Counted from the first letter of the stretch, positions 1 through 6,357 are shown. The stretch is DNA of 13,191 bases from an uncultured Collinsella sp. (GCA_900551205.1 URUW01000026.1:1-13191), one strand, 5' to 3'. The notes: generated by a model from the letters alone, not told the origin. Numbers and translations are program-made.

Positions 1-74
1 GTCATGCAGGCGGCGGCAAATACAGCAACTCCCAGCGCTGTTAGTCCTCGCCATCTTTCTCGAAGGTTATTCAT
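1..74 (-). CDS. Exported protein, N-terminal fragment (runs off the window)
   Basis: Only the first 24 codons are inside the window; the rest lies to the left. The visible peptide has arginines at residues 5, 7 and 9 followed by a hydrophobic stretch (LTALGVAVFAAAC), which is the layout of a Sec signal peptide. The Cys at residue 23 after three alanines could be a weak lipobox, but the -3 residue is not the usual Leu. The ATG at 72-74 is supported by an AAAGGA ribosome-binding site six bases upstream (81-86 on the minus strand). Mature function cannot be judged. It is divergent in composition from the A+T-rich genes to its right and may be the chromosomal edge of the island. I am fairly sure that translation starts here and less sure of the export type. 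Confidence 0.6.
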   Translation of the reverse strand, partial: MNNLRERWRGLTALGVAVFAAACM

Positions 75-113
75 ACGACATCCTTTCTCCGAGATTTAAG
101 GCTCTCTTAAGTT

Positions 114-142
114 ATTCTCAGACTATCAATTTAGTTTTTCAA
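114..142 (-). promoter_or_regulatory. Candidate sigma-70-type promoter for the exported-protein gene
   Basis: On the minus strand a TTGAAA -35-like hexamer (137-142) is followed after 17 bases by GAGAAT (114-119), about 40 bases before the start codon. The -35 matches the consensus at five of six positions and the -10 at four of six. This is a by-eye match only. Confidence 0.35.
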
Positions 143-340
143 CAGGGAATCGATAAAAGGTATCTTTGTGACTGCAATTTGATGAGAGCCGCCACGTCCT
201 TGCCGTCCCGTGCATTGTCGACAGCAACGTCTTATGGCACAAACCGGATATCCTTTTCGGCGCAAATCGTTTGAGCAGGCGGCACGCGGAAGGAGTGTGT
301 AGAGCGGTTTTCTGCTGGCTGCCAGCCACGGCATCCTTTC
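126..340 (-). pseudogene. Possible eroded coding remnant, unidentified
   Basis: Two overlapping 67-codon frames are open on the minus strand here, but both read like out-of-frame translations. The third minus frame gives more protein-like segments (for example EKDIRFVP, then DNARDGKDVAALIKLQ, then RYLLSIPC), interrupted by stop codons between and after them. That suggests a decayed gene with nonsense changes. I do not recognise the family. A GAAAGGATG sequence near 331-341 could be an old ribosome-binding site with its start codon, though the same bases form one side of a hairpin described separately. Confidence is low because short stretches can look coding by chance. Confidence 0.2.
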
Positions 341-426
341 GGAAACCTAATTGCCGCCGAAATTAAAGTCCCCGGCGCGGACTCACCTTATCTCCCCGAC
401 GCGGGCTCGATATCCTCTCGGATATC
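330..426 (-). repeat. Cluster of GNRA-capped hairpins and direct repeats
   Basis: Read on the minus strand, 409-426 is a perfect 7-bp inverted repeat, GATATCC and GGATATC, closed by the tetraloop GAGA. At 330-347 GGTTTCC and GGATGCC close on GAAA with one mismatch and one wobble pair. Between them lie two near-identical 16-bp direct repeats (369-384 and 393-408, 14 of 16 bases the same). An inverted repeat AGTCC/GGACT (367-371 and 379-383) surrounds part of the first. The bases following each hairpin on the plus strand also resemble each other (TAAT, then a similar spaced pattern). The cluster could be a structured RNA, processed transcript ends or decayed repeats. There is no T-tract to make it a terminator. 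Confidence 0.5.
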
Positions 427-651
427 TAATCGTCTTGGACTTTTACCTGCCCAAGCACAGTACAACTTTTACGTGCCGCCACACGGAGCAAGGCTCGGGG
501 ATTATTCTCTAAAAACCATGCTTTCAAAGCAACTTAGGCACAAACGTAGTCAAACAAAATACCTTTCAGGTCTTTCTTGAAGATAAGCAGTAGATTAAAG
601 TATCCGACAAGAAATCCCGCATTACATTCAACCCGCAGAAAAAACAGAGCA
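427..651. other. Gene-free stretch
   Basis: I see no supported coding frame, RNA gene or clear terminator here. It lies downstream of the DUF4365 gene. A run of six T residues on the minus strand just after that gene's stop lacks a convincing hairpin before it. Confidence 0.5.
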
Positions 652-1509
652 CTAATACTCCGCCATGCCTTCGGACTCATATAAAAACCTCATATGATCG
701 ACATCGAATCTAAGTGATAGCACATCTATAGATTTGCGTACATCAGAACACAGGCAAACGAATTTAAAAAACGAATCAGTTAATTCGCTTTCAAACTCTT
801 TGTCGCATATACGTTTTCCAAGCTCAATAGCTTGGCTCAATTTAGTAGCGACAAAGTGGTTGGAAATTAAACCAAGCATGTTATTAGCCTTCTCAAGGCT
901 ATCAAGAACAGGCAAAACGTATTGTATTGCGAAATCTAATGTGACGGTATCATCCTCAATATAATTCGGAAGTCGATACGCTAAATCACATGTATTTATA
1001 TAATATTTGATCCATGACTCTTTCATTTTTGGAAACCGAGAGATATGGATTAACCGACTTTCAGCAGAGGTATCGCCCAATCTATTAGAAGTTGGAATTA
1101 AAATAGTATTTGACCTTTGCTTTCGCCAAGACGAATTATCGAAATTCAATCGAACACGAATATACTCTTGCAACCAGACAAAATAGCACGCTCCATCATC
1201 CGCTAAAGAACATCTAATTAAAAGAAAAGGTATTGCAAACATTTCAGCGTATAAAAGCGTCTTCGTATCAATGGAAAATGGAATTTCAGGTTTATCTTCG
1301 AGTGGCTTGTTTGTTCCCTTCACCTGAATTGCCATTAATTCACCAGTAGCGAATCCGTTTTCAAAGCGCTCAAAAATTTTATCGATTCCAAAATCACGTT
1401 CTGTTAAGTCTCGAACAACCCAGTTTTCAGAAGGCATAAGGGAGGTGACGAAAGAGCATGCCTCTGTATCAATTATGTGGCTATTTGGACGTTTCGGAGG
1501 ATATGCCAT
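652..1509 (-). CDS. DUF4365 domain protein (PD-(D/E)xK nuclease-like)
   Basis: A 285-residue protein whose first ~75 residues match the DUF4365 pattern: an acidic Glu in DTEACSF (14-20), a Trp followed by RDLTERDFGID (33-43), then GELMAIQVKGT (56-66). The D-G-x-D and Q-x-K positions correspond to the metal-binding core expected of a PD-(D/E)xK-type fold. The remaining ~200 residues are a mostly helical tail I cannot place. DUF4365 proteins are often found in defence and mobile islands, which fits the neighbours, but activity here is inference. The start is ATG at 1507-1509, nine bases after a GGAG. The same frame stays open to an ATG at 1578, which would add 23 strongly hydrophobic residues but has no ribosome-binding site. 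The gene is A+T-rich, unlike the glycosyltransferases, suggesting acquisition by transfer. Confidence 0.75.
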   Translation of the reverse strand: MAYPPKRPNSHIIDTEACSFVTSLMPSENWVVRDLTERDFGIDKIFERFENGFATGELMAIQVKGTNKPLEDKPEIPFSIDTKTLLYAEMFAIPFLLIRCSLADDGACYFVWLQEYIRVRLNFDNSSWRKQRSNTILIPTSNRLGDTSAESRLIHISRFPKMKESWIKYYINTCDLAYRLPNYIEDDTVTLDFAIQYVLPVLDSLEKANNMLGLISNHFVATKLSQAIELGKRICDKEFESELTDSFFKFVCLCSDVRKSIDVLSLRFDVDHMRFLYESEGMAEY

Positions 1510-1666
1510 AAAAATCAGCTCCATCAGCCTTAGCGCAAGAGCACCTAATAACGACAAAATAAAGATAACAACCAACATAATTAGACTGCATGTCAGTTGA
1601 TATCGAATAAGCGGTTAAGGACACAATAACCAATAAAACAATAGCACTCACTGTGTCCAGGGGCAT
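1481..1666 (-). CDS. Small putative membrane protein with a strong RBS
   Basis: A 61-codon ORF beginning MPLDTVSAIVLLVIV, with a clear transmembrane segment at about residues 5-20. Its ATG (1664-1666) sits seven bases after GGAGGAG, the best ribosome-binding site in this part of the window. It overlaps the DUF4365 ORF in another frame by 29 bases relative to the 1509 start. After about residue 30 the reading frame becomes unconvincing (Cys-rich, then polar), while the DUF4365 frame becomes strongly hydrophobic at the same place (LVVIFILSLLGALALRLMEL). This may therefore be either a genuine small membrane protein or toxin, or the 5' end of a two-helix membrane anchor once fused to DUF4365 and now separated by a +1 shift near 1580. 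I do not recognise a named family. Confidence 0.4.
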   Translation of the reverse strand: MPLDTVSAIVLLVIVSLTAYSISTDMQSNYVGCYLYFVVIRCSCAKADGADFYGISSETSK

Positions 1667-1673
1667 GGACCAT

Positions 1674-1680
1674 CTCCTCC
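1674..1680 (-). promoter_or_regulatory. Strong ribosome-binding site of the small membrane ORF
   Basis: The minus-strand sequence GGAGGAG lies seven bases before the ATG at 1664-1666. It decides that this ATG, rather than an upstream in-frame start at 1726, would be used. Confidence 0.5.
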
Positions 1681-1775
1681 ATCCTTCCTGCTCGAGCACG
1701 TCAGAGTAACCACCCGGTGAAACCATTGGCCGAGAGCTGCGCCCCCAGTCCCCGGGAAGCGGCCCTCTTGATTAA

Positions 1776-2111
1776 ACTGCTCAGTATTTCGTGCTCACGG
1801 GCTCAATTCCCGGTGACCACTTGAGTCACTTCATAGTAGAGAGCAACGACAATGTCGACGCTGCAGGTCTTAAGAATACATTCGCAATAGATGTTCCGGC
1901 TGTTCACGCCACTGCAGTGAAGCTGACCGGCCTCGGCTTCTATGATCGAATTAAGCACCTGATCGGAGAGCCTGCGGATAAGCACCAGCTGTCGATCGTC
2001 CCGTCGCTGAGGTGGGGCTCAGCGAACATGTCGGGCGCGGCGTCCGCTAAGATCTACATTGCGGTCCTCATCCTTCTCAAGAACCTTCCTTGTGGTTATT
2101 TCAGATTCTAG
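1776..2111 (+). pseudogene. Plus-strand coding fragment, unidentified
   Basis: The frame is open from just after a TAA at 1773-1775 to a TAG at 2109-2111. It has protein-like content (for example AQYFVLTGSIPGDHLSHF and TGLGFYDRIKHLIGEPADKH) and many G or C third positions, while the opposite strand reads like an antisense shadow. There is no ribosome-binding site before the only candidate starts (GTG at 1791). Just upstream another plus frame reads AESCAPSPREAALLIKL, which could be the earlier part of the same protein after a frameshift near 1775. I interpret it as a decayed insert from a larger gene on the opposite strand to all its neighbours. I do not recognise the family. Confidence 0.3.
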
Positions 2112-2195
2112 TGCGAAAGCCGTTTTGCGTCAGGCAGACGTCATCACCCCCCCCCACGCTTACGCCATCTATTTTTTTTGCGATCCAAAGTATCG
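2112..2195. other. Homopolymer-rich spacer
   Basis: This short spacer holds a run of nine C (2147-2155) and a run of eight T (2172-2179). The T run abuts an inverted repeat, GCGAT and ATCGC, separated by seven bases. On neither strand is the order right for a standard terminator: the T-run precedes the hairpin on the plus strand. It lies just downstream of the HEPN-like gene. Confidence 0.4.
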
Positions 2196-2837
2196 CTAGC
2201 TCACGCTCTTCACTATCATCAAATTTGCAGGTCTCATATTTGATGTTTCATTCAGCTCCTTAGAATCGATAACCAAATCCCATTGTCCATTTTGGCCCGG
2301 CAATGATCGGCAAAGTTGTTTGTTAGGTATACGAAACAATCGATTAACTGGAGTCAAACGCTTAACTCCAAAACATTTCAAACTGACAATTTCGATACAT
2401 AATAAAGCTGCCAGTGAATTCAAACAGTTCTCCAAATTAGCTTTTCTAAAATACGTACCACGATCATGTTTCACAGCGTTATAGCTATCCCACCAAGTTA
2501 ATTTTGCATACATTCCATTTATCCACGCATTAAAAGGTTTGAGTGAAATACTCTGGTTAATCGCAATGTCAACTACCTCATTTACAAAGGCAATATCATT
2601 CAAAGCAGACAGGCACTCGAATGCTTCCTTGATATTAGATGGTCTATTTCCGGATCGAAGTTCGACATAATCTTTAAAAACCGAATCAAATTCAGAACAA
2701 ATCGATAAAAGCATCTTTGCAAATTCAACTGAATAAGTTGAGAAATTATCGTTGCTCAGCTCAACATAATTAAAGGAATTAACAAGCTCTCTTTCAAGAA
2801 CCAAGTAGTAATCCCAATTTGATAAAGATAAACTCAT
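2196..2837 (-). CDS. Uncharacterised HEPN-like helical protein
   Basis: A 213-residue, largely helical, soluble protein with no signal peptide. Residues 115-126 read WWDSYNAVKHDR, followed by an amphipathic helix rich in Leu and Ala (about 133-155). The W-x-x-YN-x-x-KHDR plus final-helix arrangement resembles HEPN-type and abortive-infection-like helical domains. The usual R-x4-6-H catalytic motif is not evident, so any nuclease role is unproven. The C-terminal ~55 residues look like a small extra segment. The start is taken as ATG 2835-2837, ten bases after GGGAG; a TTG at 2841-2843 in the same frame is the alternative. It lies 137 bases downstream of the DUF2971 gene, is equally A+T-rich and may share its transcription. 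The assignment rests on pattern only. Confidence 0.55.
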   Translation of the reverse strand: MSLSLSNWDYYLVLERELVNSFNYVELSNDNFSTYSVEFAKMLLSICSEFDSVFKDYVELRSGNRPSNIKEAFECLSALNDIAFVNEVVDIAINQSISLKPFNAWINGMYAKLTWWDSYNAVKHDRGTYFRKANLENCLNSLAALLCIEIVSLKCFGVKRLTPVNRLFRIPNKQLCRSLPGQNGQWDLVIDSKELNETSNMRPANLMIVKSVS

Positions 2838-2980
2838 AGACAAGCAACTCCCGTTAACGTAAATTACACCAAATTATCTTTCGAAATGCCCCCGTAGATA
2901 TAGCAATCGCCAGCTCAGAAGTCTACTGACGTCCGATTCAGCTGACAAATAATTGACTATACGGCACTATTAAAGGATAA

Positions 2981-3961
2981 CTAGCACTGTTCATCTACAG
3001 GAATATCCAGTTTATTCGCCGCGCAAATGCAAAGCTCTTTATCCTCTTGAGTCATCCTGCTCCCAAGAATAACTCGCAACGGCTTGCATGGGCGTTGTAC
3101 ATAATTCATCTCAAGCTCATCTGGCTCTGGTACAAGACGGGCACGATATTCGTTCTCCCGCTCAAACACACTGCCCTTTCTGTAAACTGCCCGTAGATCA
3201 CTAAGCATGTCATCACTGCTCACATTAAGACCAAGCATCCTAGCAGCAGTCCAAGCAATTTGAGGGTCGCAATTAAATGGTTCGTCATCATATAAAATTG
3301 GTAATAATTCAGTGCGCATTCCGTTAGCTATGTTGCAATTGCGAATAGCTTCTCTGTCGTAAGCAAGAACGAAACCCGCTTGGCTTTCGGAATATACATT
3401 CCACATATTCGAATCGCTAGGATTGTCCGTTAGGCACAAAATGCGACAACAATTTCGGCAGCTATTCTGATGAACTGGGGCAACAAATCCTCCAACAAAT
3501 AAGCGCAAGTTTTTAACAGCCGAGCGAAAAAGACTAACTTTTCCCTCATCGGATAGTATCTCGAACTCATCTATTCTTGCTGGATTAAAAGGAGCCCCCA
3601 GAACCCCTAAAACAAACGCAAGTCGTCTAAAATCAATTTGATTTATTATCTTTAACGCTTGTTCATCATCATTGAGATTACTTTCGATTTCATCTATACC
3701 ATTCCAGTTATAGATCGGTACCGAGTCGCACTGATCGCTGAAAACCTTTGGATGAGAAAATGTAACAGTCGCGTTTTCTAGATCGGCAAAAGCGTATTCA
3801 CTTGGAGGTCGATAGCGGTAAAGCATTCGCGGGACGAGAGAAGTCGATAGCGCTTCCAGCTCCTTCTTTGCGGAAACAATGGAGGCGCCATCGTTTTGCT
3901 TGGCAACGAGATTAGCCAGCGTCTCCCGATATGTTTCTTTCTGTGTCAAGCTTAGCGCCAT
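2981..3961 (-). CDS. DUF2971 family protein
   Basis: A 326-residue cytosolic protein with the hallmarks of DUF2971. LYRYRPPSEYAFADL (47-61) and SHPKVFSDQCDS (69-80) form the N-terminal block. ILCLTDNPSDSNMWNVYSES (174-193) with GFVLAYD follows in the middle, and FERENEYRAR (266-275) near the C-terminus is the family's E-x-E-x-R-like motif. Length is typical. The first 45 residues form a helical extension. DUF2971 proteins have no settled biochemical role and are frequent in accessory regions and near defence genes. The ATG at 3959-3961 follows a GGAAG nine bases upstream. It is the first gene of an A+T-rich trio on the minus strand. Family membership is quite secure; function is unknown. Confidence 0.8.
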   Translation of the reverse strand: MALSLTQKETYRETLANLVAKQNDGASIVSAKKELEALSTSLVPRMLYRYRPPSEYAFADLENATVTFSHPKVFSDQCDSVPIYNWNGIDEIESNLNDDEQALKIINQIDFRRLAFVLGVLGAPFNPARIDEFEILSDEGKVSLFRSAVKNLRLFVGGFVAPVHQNSCRNCCRILCLTDNPSDSNMWNVYSESQAGFVLAYDREAIRNCNIANGMRTELLPILYDDEPFNCDPQIAWTAARMLGLNVSSDDMLSDLRAVYRKGSVFERENEYRARLVPEPDELEMNYVQRPCKPLRVILGSRMTQEDKELCICAANKLDIPVDEQC

Positions 3962-3987
3962 GCAATATCGCTTCCCGATCTAGCTAA

Positions 3988-4017
3988 ATTAGATGCAGTT
4001 GATTTTATCCAGTGCAA
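3988..4017 (-). promoter_or_regulatory. Candidate promoter of the DUF2971 gene
   Basis: On the minus strand TTGCAC (4012-4017) and TCTAAT (3988-3993) are separated by 18 bases and lie about 27 bases before the start codon. The -10 matches at five of six positions; the -35 is weak. Confidence 0.35.
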
Positions 4018-4334
4018 AAATACTGAATGCACATACGAAGCAGAAGTCATGTCTATCAACTACCAAAAAATGATTCCGATTGGAACGTACCGGAAATCGT
4101 AAAAGCTGCCAACGGATATATTTATAATAGCCTGAGATGGCTAGAGATGAAAACATATAGTCATCAAGCAGTCTTGTCCTCCGATGAAGACGCCAGCCAT
4201 GACATCGAATTCCACTCTCTGTCAGGTCGCTTTACCAATTACGGAGCGCCGCAGAGGCTGCAGAAGCAGTCGAGTATGCAGAAAAGATTTATATGGGCGC
4301 GTCAATTAAAAAAGCTCTGTTAGACCAGGATTGA
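4001..4334 (+). pseudogene. Eroded plus-strand gene with two apparent frameshifts
   Basis: Protein-like sequence passes through all three plus frames in turn. The first frame reads DFIQCKNTECTYEAEVMS from 4001. The second reads DWNVPEIVKAANGYIYNSLR and onward to about 4225, within the 98-codon ORF 4027-4323. The third reads SAAEAAEAVEYAEKIYMG and on to a TGA at 4332-4334. The N-terminal C-x4-C could be part of a metal site. I do not recognise the family. The reading that fits best is a decayed gene with indels near 4075 and near 4240; an intact 98-residue protein is the alternative but its last third looks out of frame. Its end coincides with the left side of the transposase remnant, so insertion of that element may have cut it. 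Confidence 0.35.
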
Positions 4335-4388
4335 CACACATCTGTCCCCACGGCGCCATATCGTTAGCCTCGTAGACCGCGGGGCAGC

Positions 4389-4740
4389 ATGAACGCCGAG
4401 GACCTGGTAATCGCCTTCAAACGGGACATGGCGAAGCTGAGCGGGACCGAGCGCCGCCGCGCGATTGAGTCCGTCAGGGACGTGATCCGCGCGGCGGCGT
4501 TCGACGACACGGCCGGCTCCGCCTACGAGGTCGAGCGCAGCCGCGTCTGCCTCAAGACCGCCTACGCCATGCGCCATAGGCTGATCGAGTGCCTCTCGGC
4601 CCACTGCCCCCATTCAGGGCCGGGCGGGGCTGCGGCGGCGAGCTCGACGAGATCTACTTCCCTGAGTCGCTCAAGGGCAAGGGCAGCCGCGCGAAGGGGT
4701 TGTTCGCGATGCCGTATCGGCAGCATAGAGACGGTATGTC
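4389..4740 (+). pseudogene. IS1595/ISXO2-type transposase, deleted and frameshifted
   Basis: The first 36 codons (MNAEDLVIAFKRDMAKLSGT and on to RDVIRAA) and the block VCLKTAYAMRHRL are typical of ISXO2-like transposases. Between them the zinc-ribbon region expected in this family is missing, replaced by about 12 residues, so an internal deletion is likely. After AHCP the frame changes at a run of C residues around 4607-4611. The continuation in the next frame is FRAGRGCGGELDEIYFPESL (about 4611-4670), where D-E is the first acidic position of the DDE-type catalytic site. Coding ends near GLFAMPYRQHRDGM at about 4740, so the later catalytic residues are absent. The fragment is G+C-rich in an A+T-rich setting. 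It cannot be active; terminal repeats and target duplication are not visible to me. Confidence 0.75.
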
Positions 4741-4880
4741 CATTTCGTCTCTTTTAGCGCTGAATACCATGTATCGGGTTCATTTTCTCATGCCTTATAA
4801 GGAATATATGAGACGGCTGAATTCGTAGATGCCTGTTGTAAATGAATGTATGTGAGAAAGCTAACAACTACATAATAAGA
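4741..4880. other. A+T-rich spacer with palindromes
   Basis: No gene is supported here. It contains a 10-bp palindrome CCTTATAAGG (4793-4802) inside a wider imperfect pair, TCTCAT at 4786-4791 and ATGAGA at 4808-4813. GTTGT (4834-4838) and ACAAC (4864-4868) look like a degenerate lead-in to the array that follows. Confidence 0.4.
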
Positions 4881-5030
4881 GTTGCGTTTGGCATCAGGCA
4901 ACGAAAACAGTTGCATTTTGTCTCTTGCAACTACAAGGGTTGCGTTTGGTATATAGCAACGAAAACAGTTGCATTATGTCTCATGCAACTAAAAGGGTTG
5001 CTTTTGGTGTCTAGCAACGAAAACAGTTGT
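4881..5030. repeat. 29-bp-periodic GTTGC/GCAAC inverted-repeat array
   Basis: GTTGC begins at 4881, 4910, 4939, 4968 and 4997, and GTTGT at 5026: a strict 29-bp period. GCAAC begins at 4898, 4927, 4956, 4985 and 5014, always 17 bases after the preceding GTTGC. Each unit is therefore GTTGC-N12-GCAAC-N7. Two unit types alternate: one continues after GCAAC with GAAAACA, the other with TAMAAGG, giving a 58-bp higher-order repeat. The period is not a multiple of three, so the short ORF crossing it (4842-5045) is not a repeat protein. Possible roles are a multi-site operator, an RNA with serial small stems, or an element end. It is not CRISPR: the unit spacers are conserved rather than unique. Confidence 0.85.
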
Positions 5031-5097
5031 GCACGGGCAAGATAACCCTCACGCTTTGCGAATGATATCTTTGTTCCTGCAAATTAAAACACGCAAT
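5031..5097 (-). pseudogene. Relic of a GT2 gene like the one at 6555-8513
   Basis: Positions 5031-5059 match 6904-6932 inside the large glycosyltransferase gene at 27 of 29 bases, on the same strand. In that gene these bases encode AKREGYLARA. Upstream on the minus strand similarity seems to continue weakly (AAC-AAA-GAT-ATC against the gene's AAC-CAG-GAT-TTC) with a one-base insertion that breaks the frame. The relic ends exactly where the GTTGC array begins. It is a fragment of a paralogue, not a translated gene. Confidence 0.65.
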
Positions 5098-5240
5098 GTT
5101 ATAGATAGACGAAATCTGATTAGCGGGCGACGATGAATGCCACATCTCTATTATCACGGGGACTGCCGCCCCAGAAAAACCCGATATGGCAATCGACGCT
5201 GATAGCAGTCTTAAAGAACATGACGTCGCCCTCACTCGAC
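5098..5240 (-). other. Spacer with a possible 33-codon ORF
   Basis: One minus frame (ATG at 5220-5222, preceded by GAGGG) reads MFFKTAISVDCHIGFF and on to a stop near 5121. The opposite strand in register is also open and protein-like, so which, if either, is or was coding is unclear. This may be more of the decayed glycosyltransferase region or an unrelated scrap. Confidence 0.15.
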
Positions 5241-6344
5241 CTAGAACCGTTCGAGAATCTCCTCGGCGTTCTCTCGCAGATAGATATCTAGGTCCGGCAC
5301 GGCAAACTGCACGTAGCCCCTCTGTGGTGCCTGAATAACCTCTCTTTGTAGCAATTTTGCCCTAATGGAGCTGACCTCATTGGTCTTTTTACCCATGCGC
5401 TTAGCAATCTCGGATGATTTGGACTGTTTTTTATCCTCGCACATGGCCAAAAGGTATTTGATATCGTTGAGCCCCAGTCCAGAAATCGCGGGCTCGTGAA
5501 CAACATCGTGAAAACGAGCCTCTGCCAGCGCAATGCCTTCAGTGACGTCGCGCTCGCTCACAATGGCACTTTTGGCACGATGCAAGTTGGCGCGCTGCCA
5601 AATGGAATAACCGACCAGTTGCACCAGATAGGCATAGCCCTTAGTGGCCTTAGCGGCTCTCGACAGGAGATTGTCCTCTATGGTCAAGCCAGTCGCGACA
5701 AAGCTATCGCCCATAGAGAGCGCTACCTCCACCTGGTTGATAGGCGCCAGATCTTCGGGGAGGGCACGACGCAAGAACGTAAGCGCCTTGCCGTTAATAA
5801 GATCCATAACACCGGCGGGTAACCCGGCAAAGGCAAGTGCGATATCTACTTTTTCCCCTATCAAAAGCTGAACCGTAGACGCAATGGCACGCATATCGTC
5901 AATCGGAGCGTCCTGAACTTCATCGATGGCAATAAAAAGACCCTCGGATGACTTCGCCGCCGAACTTAGCAACTTTCTAAGGCTCGACTCTTTGGGTGCA
6001 ACATCGACTTTCGCAGAAACAAAGCCGGCGTTTACACCGACCGAAGCATTGGCCGCAAGGGAAGAATCAGCAACCTGATCCTTCAAGTCCAGCAATAGGT
6101 TAGGGCCAGCAGAAACAATAGCGGTCTTCCATCCAAGCTCTCGCGCACGATCCCTAAGATCGCAGAGCAAAACAGTTTTTCCGGAGCCCCTCGGTCCAGC
6201 AATACGCATGAGCCTCGCAGGTGCACCAATTCCCGCATTCAAACTCTCGGTAAACTCAAGGGCAATATCATCACGACCAATTATGCGCGGAGGCTCAGCG
6301 CCGGCAGTGGGACGAAACGGGTTATGGAATATTGTGGCGCTCAC
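5241..6344 (-). CDS. AAA ATPase with C-terminal winged helix (archaeal-ATPase/Orc1-like)
   Basis: A 367-residue cytosolic P-loop ATPase. An N-terminal NPFRPTAG...GRDD segment (8-26) leads to Walker A GPRGSGKT (50-57). Walker B follows as LFIAIDE (136-142), then a sensor-like strand ALAFAGLP (169-176) and LRR (191-193) as candidate arginine finger. Residues ~291-345 form a winged-helix DNA-binding domain containing SEIAKRMGKKTNEVSSIRAK. This matches the stand-alone AAA_16/Orc1-Cdc6-like ATPases common in Actinomycetota, whose role is unknown; DNA remodelling, element maintenance or regulation are possibilities. The chosen start is GTG at 6342-6344, seven bases after GAGAGG; a TTG at 6357-6359 would overlap that site. 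The gene is monocistronic by spacing. Family call is firm, function is not. Confidence 0.85.
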   Translation of the reverse strand: MSATIFHNPFRPTAGAEPPRIIGRDDIALEFTESLNAGIGAPARLMRIAGPRGSGKTVLLCDLRDRARELGWKTAIVSAGPNLLLDLKDQVADSSLAANASVGVNAGFVSAKVDVAPKESSLRKLLSSAAKSSEGLFIAIDEVQDAPIDDMRAIASTVQLLIGEKVDIALAFAGLPAGVMDLINGKALTFLRRALPEDLAPINQVEVALSMGDSFVATGLTIEDNLLSRAAKATKGYAYLVQLVGYSIWQRANLHRAKSAIVSERDVTEGIALAEARFHDVVHEPAISGLGLNDIKYLLAMCEDKKQSKSSEIAKRMGKKTNEVSSIRAKLLQREVIQAPQRGYVQFAVPDLDIYLRENAEEILERF

Positions 6345-6351
6345 TTGTTTG

Positions 6352-6357
6352 CCTCTC
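6352..6357 (-). promoter_or_regulatory. Ribosome-binding site fixing the GTG start of the ATPase
   Basis: GAGAGG on the minus strand lies seven bases before GTG 6342-6344, which makes the longer TTG start at 6359 unlikely. Confidence 0.6.

Noticed and set aside
2171..2197. Intrinsic terminator at the T8 run and GCGAT/ATCGC hairpin
   Set aside because: On the plus strand the T-run comes before the stem; on the minus strand it is an A-run after the stem. Neither makes a terminator.
4320..4613. 97-codon minus ORF over the transposase remnant
   Set aside because: It is opposite to recognisable IS1595-type transposase sequence and its content is low-complexity shadow.
4881..5030. CRISPR array
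   Set aside because: Both the arms and the intervening bases recur in the same two versions; there are no unique spacers and no cas genes nearby.
4842..5045. A 67-codon plus ORF across the repeat array
   Set aside because: The 29- and 58-bp periods are not multiples of three, so repeat units are read in different frames. There is no ribosome-binding site; the openness is a by-product of the repeats.
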